A stretch of DNA of 33,030 nucleotides from Comamonadaceae bacterium (GTDB lineage: Bacteria > Pseudomonadota > Gammaproteobacteria > Burkholderiales > Burkholderiaceae_C), in NCBI GenBank assembly GCA_013297985.1, contig JAAFIY010000037.1, positions 1 through 33,030 on the forward strand, in the 5' to 3' direction. Both the position numbers and the translations under genes were made by a program. The notes under the pieces are model-generated. The model was not told where the DNA came from and did not search any database. It saw only the letters and a list, made by a program, of their open reading frames with translations. Shown here in pieces: positions 32,771 to 33,030 of this stretch (positions within the stretch are counted from its first letter, which is position 1; each line of letters opens with the position of its first letter).

Positions 32771-32803
32771 AGGCCGCAAGCAGCTACAAATTAAATAGCA
32801 ACC
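32771..32803 (-). repeat. Dispersed AGCTA/TAGCT intergenic repeat, copy before pmbA
   Basis: On the minus strand it reads GTTGCTATTTAATTTGTAGC then TGCTTGC, matching the start of the 22617 copy closely. Confidence 0.55.
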
Positions 32804-32808
32804 TAATT

Positions 32809-32831
32809 CAAATGGGCTCTGACCGCATTTG
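32809..32831. repeat. Degenerate CTCTGACC palindrome
   Basis: CAAATG and CATTTG arms flank GGCTCTGACCG, an apparent decayed relative of the perfect palindrome at 32427. The two bracket the long hairpin block. Confidence 0.35.
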
Positions 32832-32863
32832 CTCCTGCCGCCCCAAAAGCAAGCGCCTGGTGC

Positions 32864-33030
32864 TCAAGCCCCAGCCACCTTCATCTTCTTGATGAGCACC
32901 GAGCCCACCGTTTTGGCGCCCATGTTGAAGGTGTCCGCGCCGATGTGTTCAATGCCCAAGAACATGTCGCGCAAATTGCCTGCGATGGTGATTTCTTGCA
33001 CCGGGTAGGCGATTTCGCCGTTTTCCACCC
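32864..33030 (-). CDS. pmbA: Metalloprotease PmbA/TldE (C-terminal part, 5' end outside window)
   Basis: The last 54 residues of a TldD/PmbA-family protein read in from the right edge and stop with TGA at 32864. The segment VENGEIAYPVQEITIAGNLR, followed by DMFLGIEHIGAD and the ending GSVLIKKMKVAGA, is the typical C terminus of PmbA. With TldD it acts in proteolytic maturation of small peptides and antitoxin turnover. The family assignment rests on this short tail only. The gene converges on the rpsU-yqeY operon across the repeat-rich spacer. Confidence 0.85.
   Translation of the reverse strand, partial: VENGEIAYPVQEITIAGNLRDMFLGIEHIGADTFNMGAKTVGSVLIKKMKVAGA

Larger units (their letters stand above)
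32317..32863. other. Repeat-rich spacer between yqeY and pmbA (547 nt)
   Basis: I see no credible gene here. The open frames on both strands coincide with inverted repeats and lack family features. In order the stretch holds a dispersed AGCTA repeat (32347-32390), a GGGGTCTGACCCC palindrome (32427-32451), a second repeat fragment (32450-32464), a 118-nt hairpin (32587-32704), another AGCTA copy (32771-32803) and a degenerate palindrome (32809-32831). Confidence 0.75.

Noticed and set aside
32451..32892. Open frames of 81 to 113 residues on both strands in the yqeY-pmbA spacer
   Set aside because: They coincide with the inverted repeat, so both strands give similar peptide fragments. No start signals or family features were seen.
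1..33030. CRISPR arrays, prophage genes, transposases or toxin-antitoxin pairs
   Set aside because: None were found on reading. The only mobile-looking features are the short dispersed repeats and palindromes.

Overview
The window looks like a chromosomal segment of a GC-rich betaproteobacterium, most likely Burkholderiales and probably family Comamonadaceae (Rhodoferax, Polaromonas or Limnohabitans type). The reasons are the gene order secG - tRNA-Leu - nuoABCDEFG, the betaproteobacterial style of the proteins, and a dispersed AT-rich AGCTA...TAGCT intergenic repeat that I associate with this family. The species cannot be named from the sequence alone.

Region 1 (1-11703, all on the minus strand) is housekeeping. 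Read in the direction of transcription it holds rpsO, pnp, a quinone-oxidoreductase-like gene, tpiA, secG, a tRNA-Leu(GAG), and then nuoA-B-C-D-E-F-G for respiratory complex I. nuoG runs off the left edge. The rpsO-pnp spacer is rich in hairpins.

Region 2 (11896-18145) is mixed. It has a class I/II aminotransferase, a small secreted Lys/Pro-rich protein, and a compact minus-strand cluster of a periplasmic ligand-binding protein, a free HPt domain and a receiver-EAL phosphodiesterase. A small heat-shock protein follows, whose Shine-Dalgarno lies in a short hairpin, and then tsaD.

Region 3 (18247-31367, plus strand) is a complete nitrate assimilation locus. It contains nasT (an ANTAR antiterminator), a 541-nt control region, the nitrate ABC transporter nrtABC, nirB, a small exported protein with two NarX-like P-box motifs, nirD, nasA, ybiB and cobA (siroheme supply). 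The control region carries a -24/-12 sigma-54 promoter. Its leader has two adjacent hairpins with AACG-type hexaloops, and the second is mutually exclusive with a terminator that ends in nine T. nasT has its own near-consensus sigma-54 promoter. Together these suggest a two-input switch: nitrogen limitation acts through NtrC and sigma-54, and nitrate acts through NasT on the leader RNA.

Region 4 (31324-33030) starts the rpsU-yqeY macromolecular-synthesis operon. It then has a 547-bp repeat-rich gap with a 118-nt hairpin whose arm differences are all G-U compatible, and the 3' end of pmbA on the minus strand.
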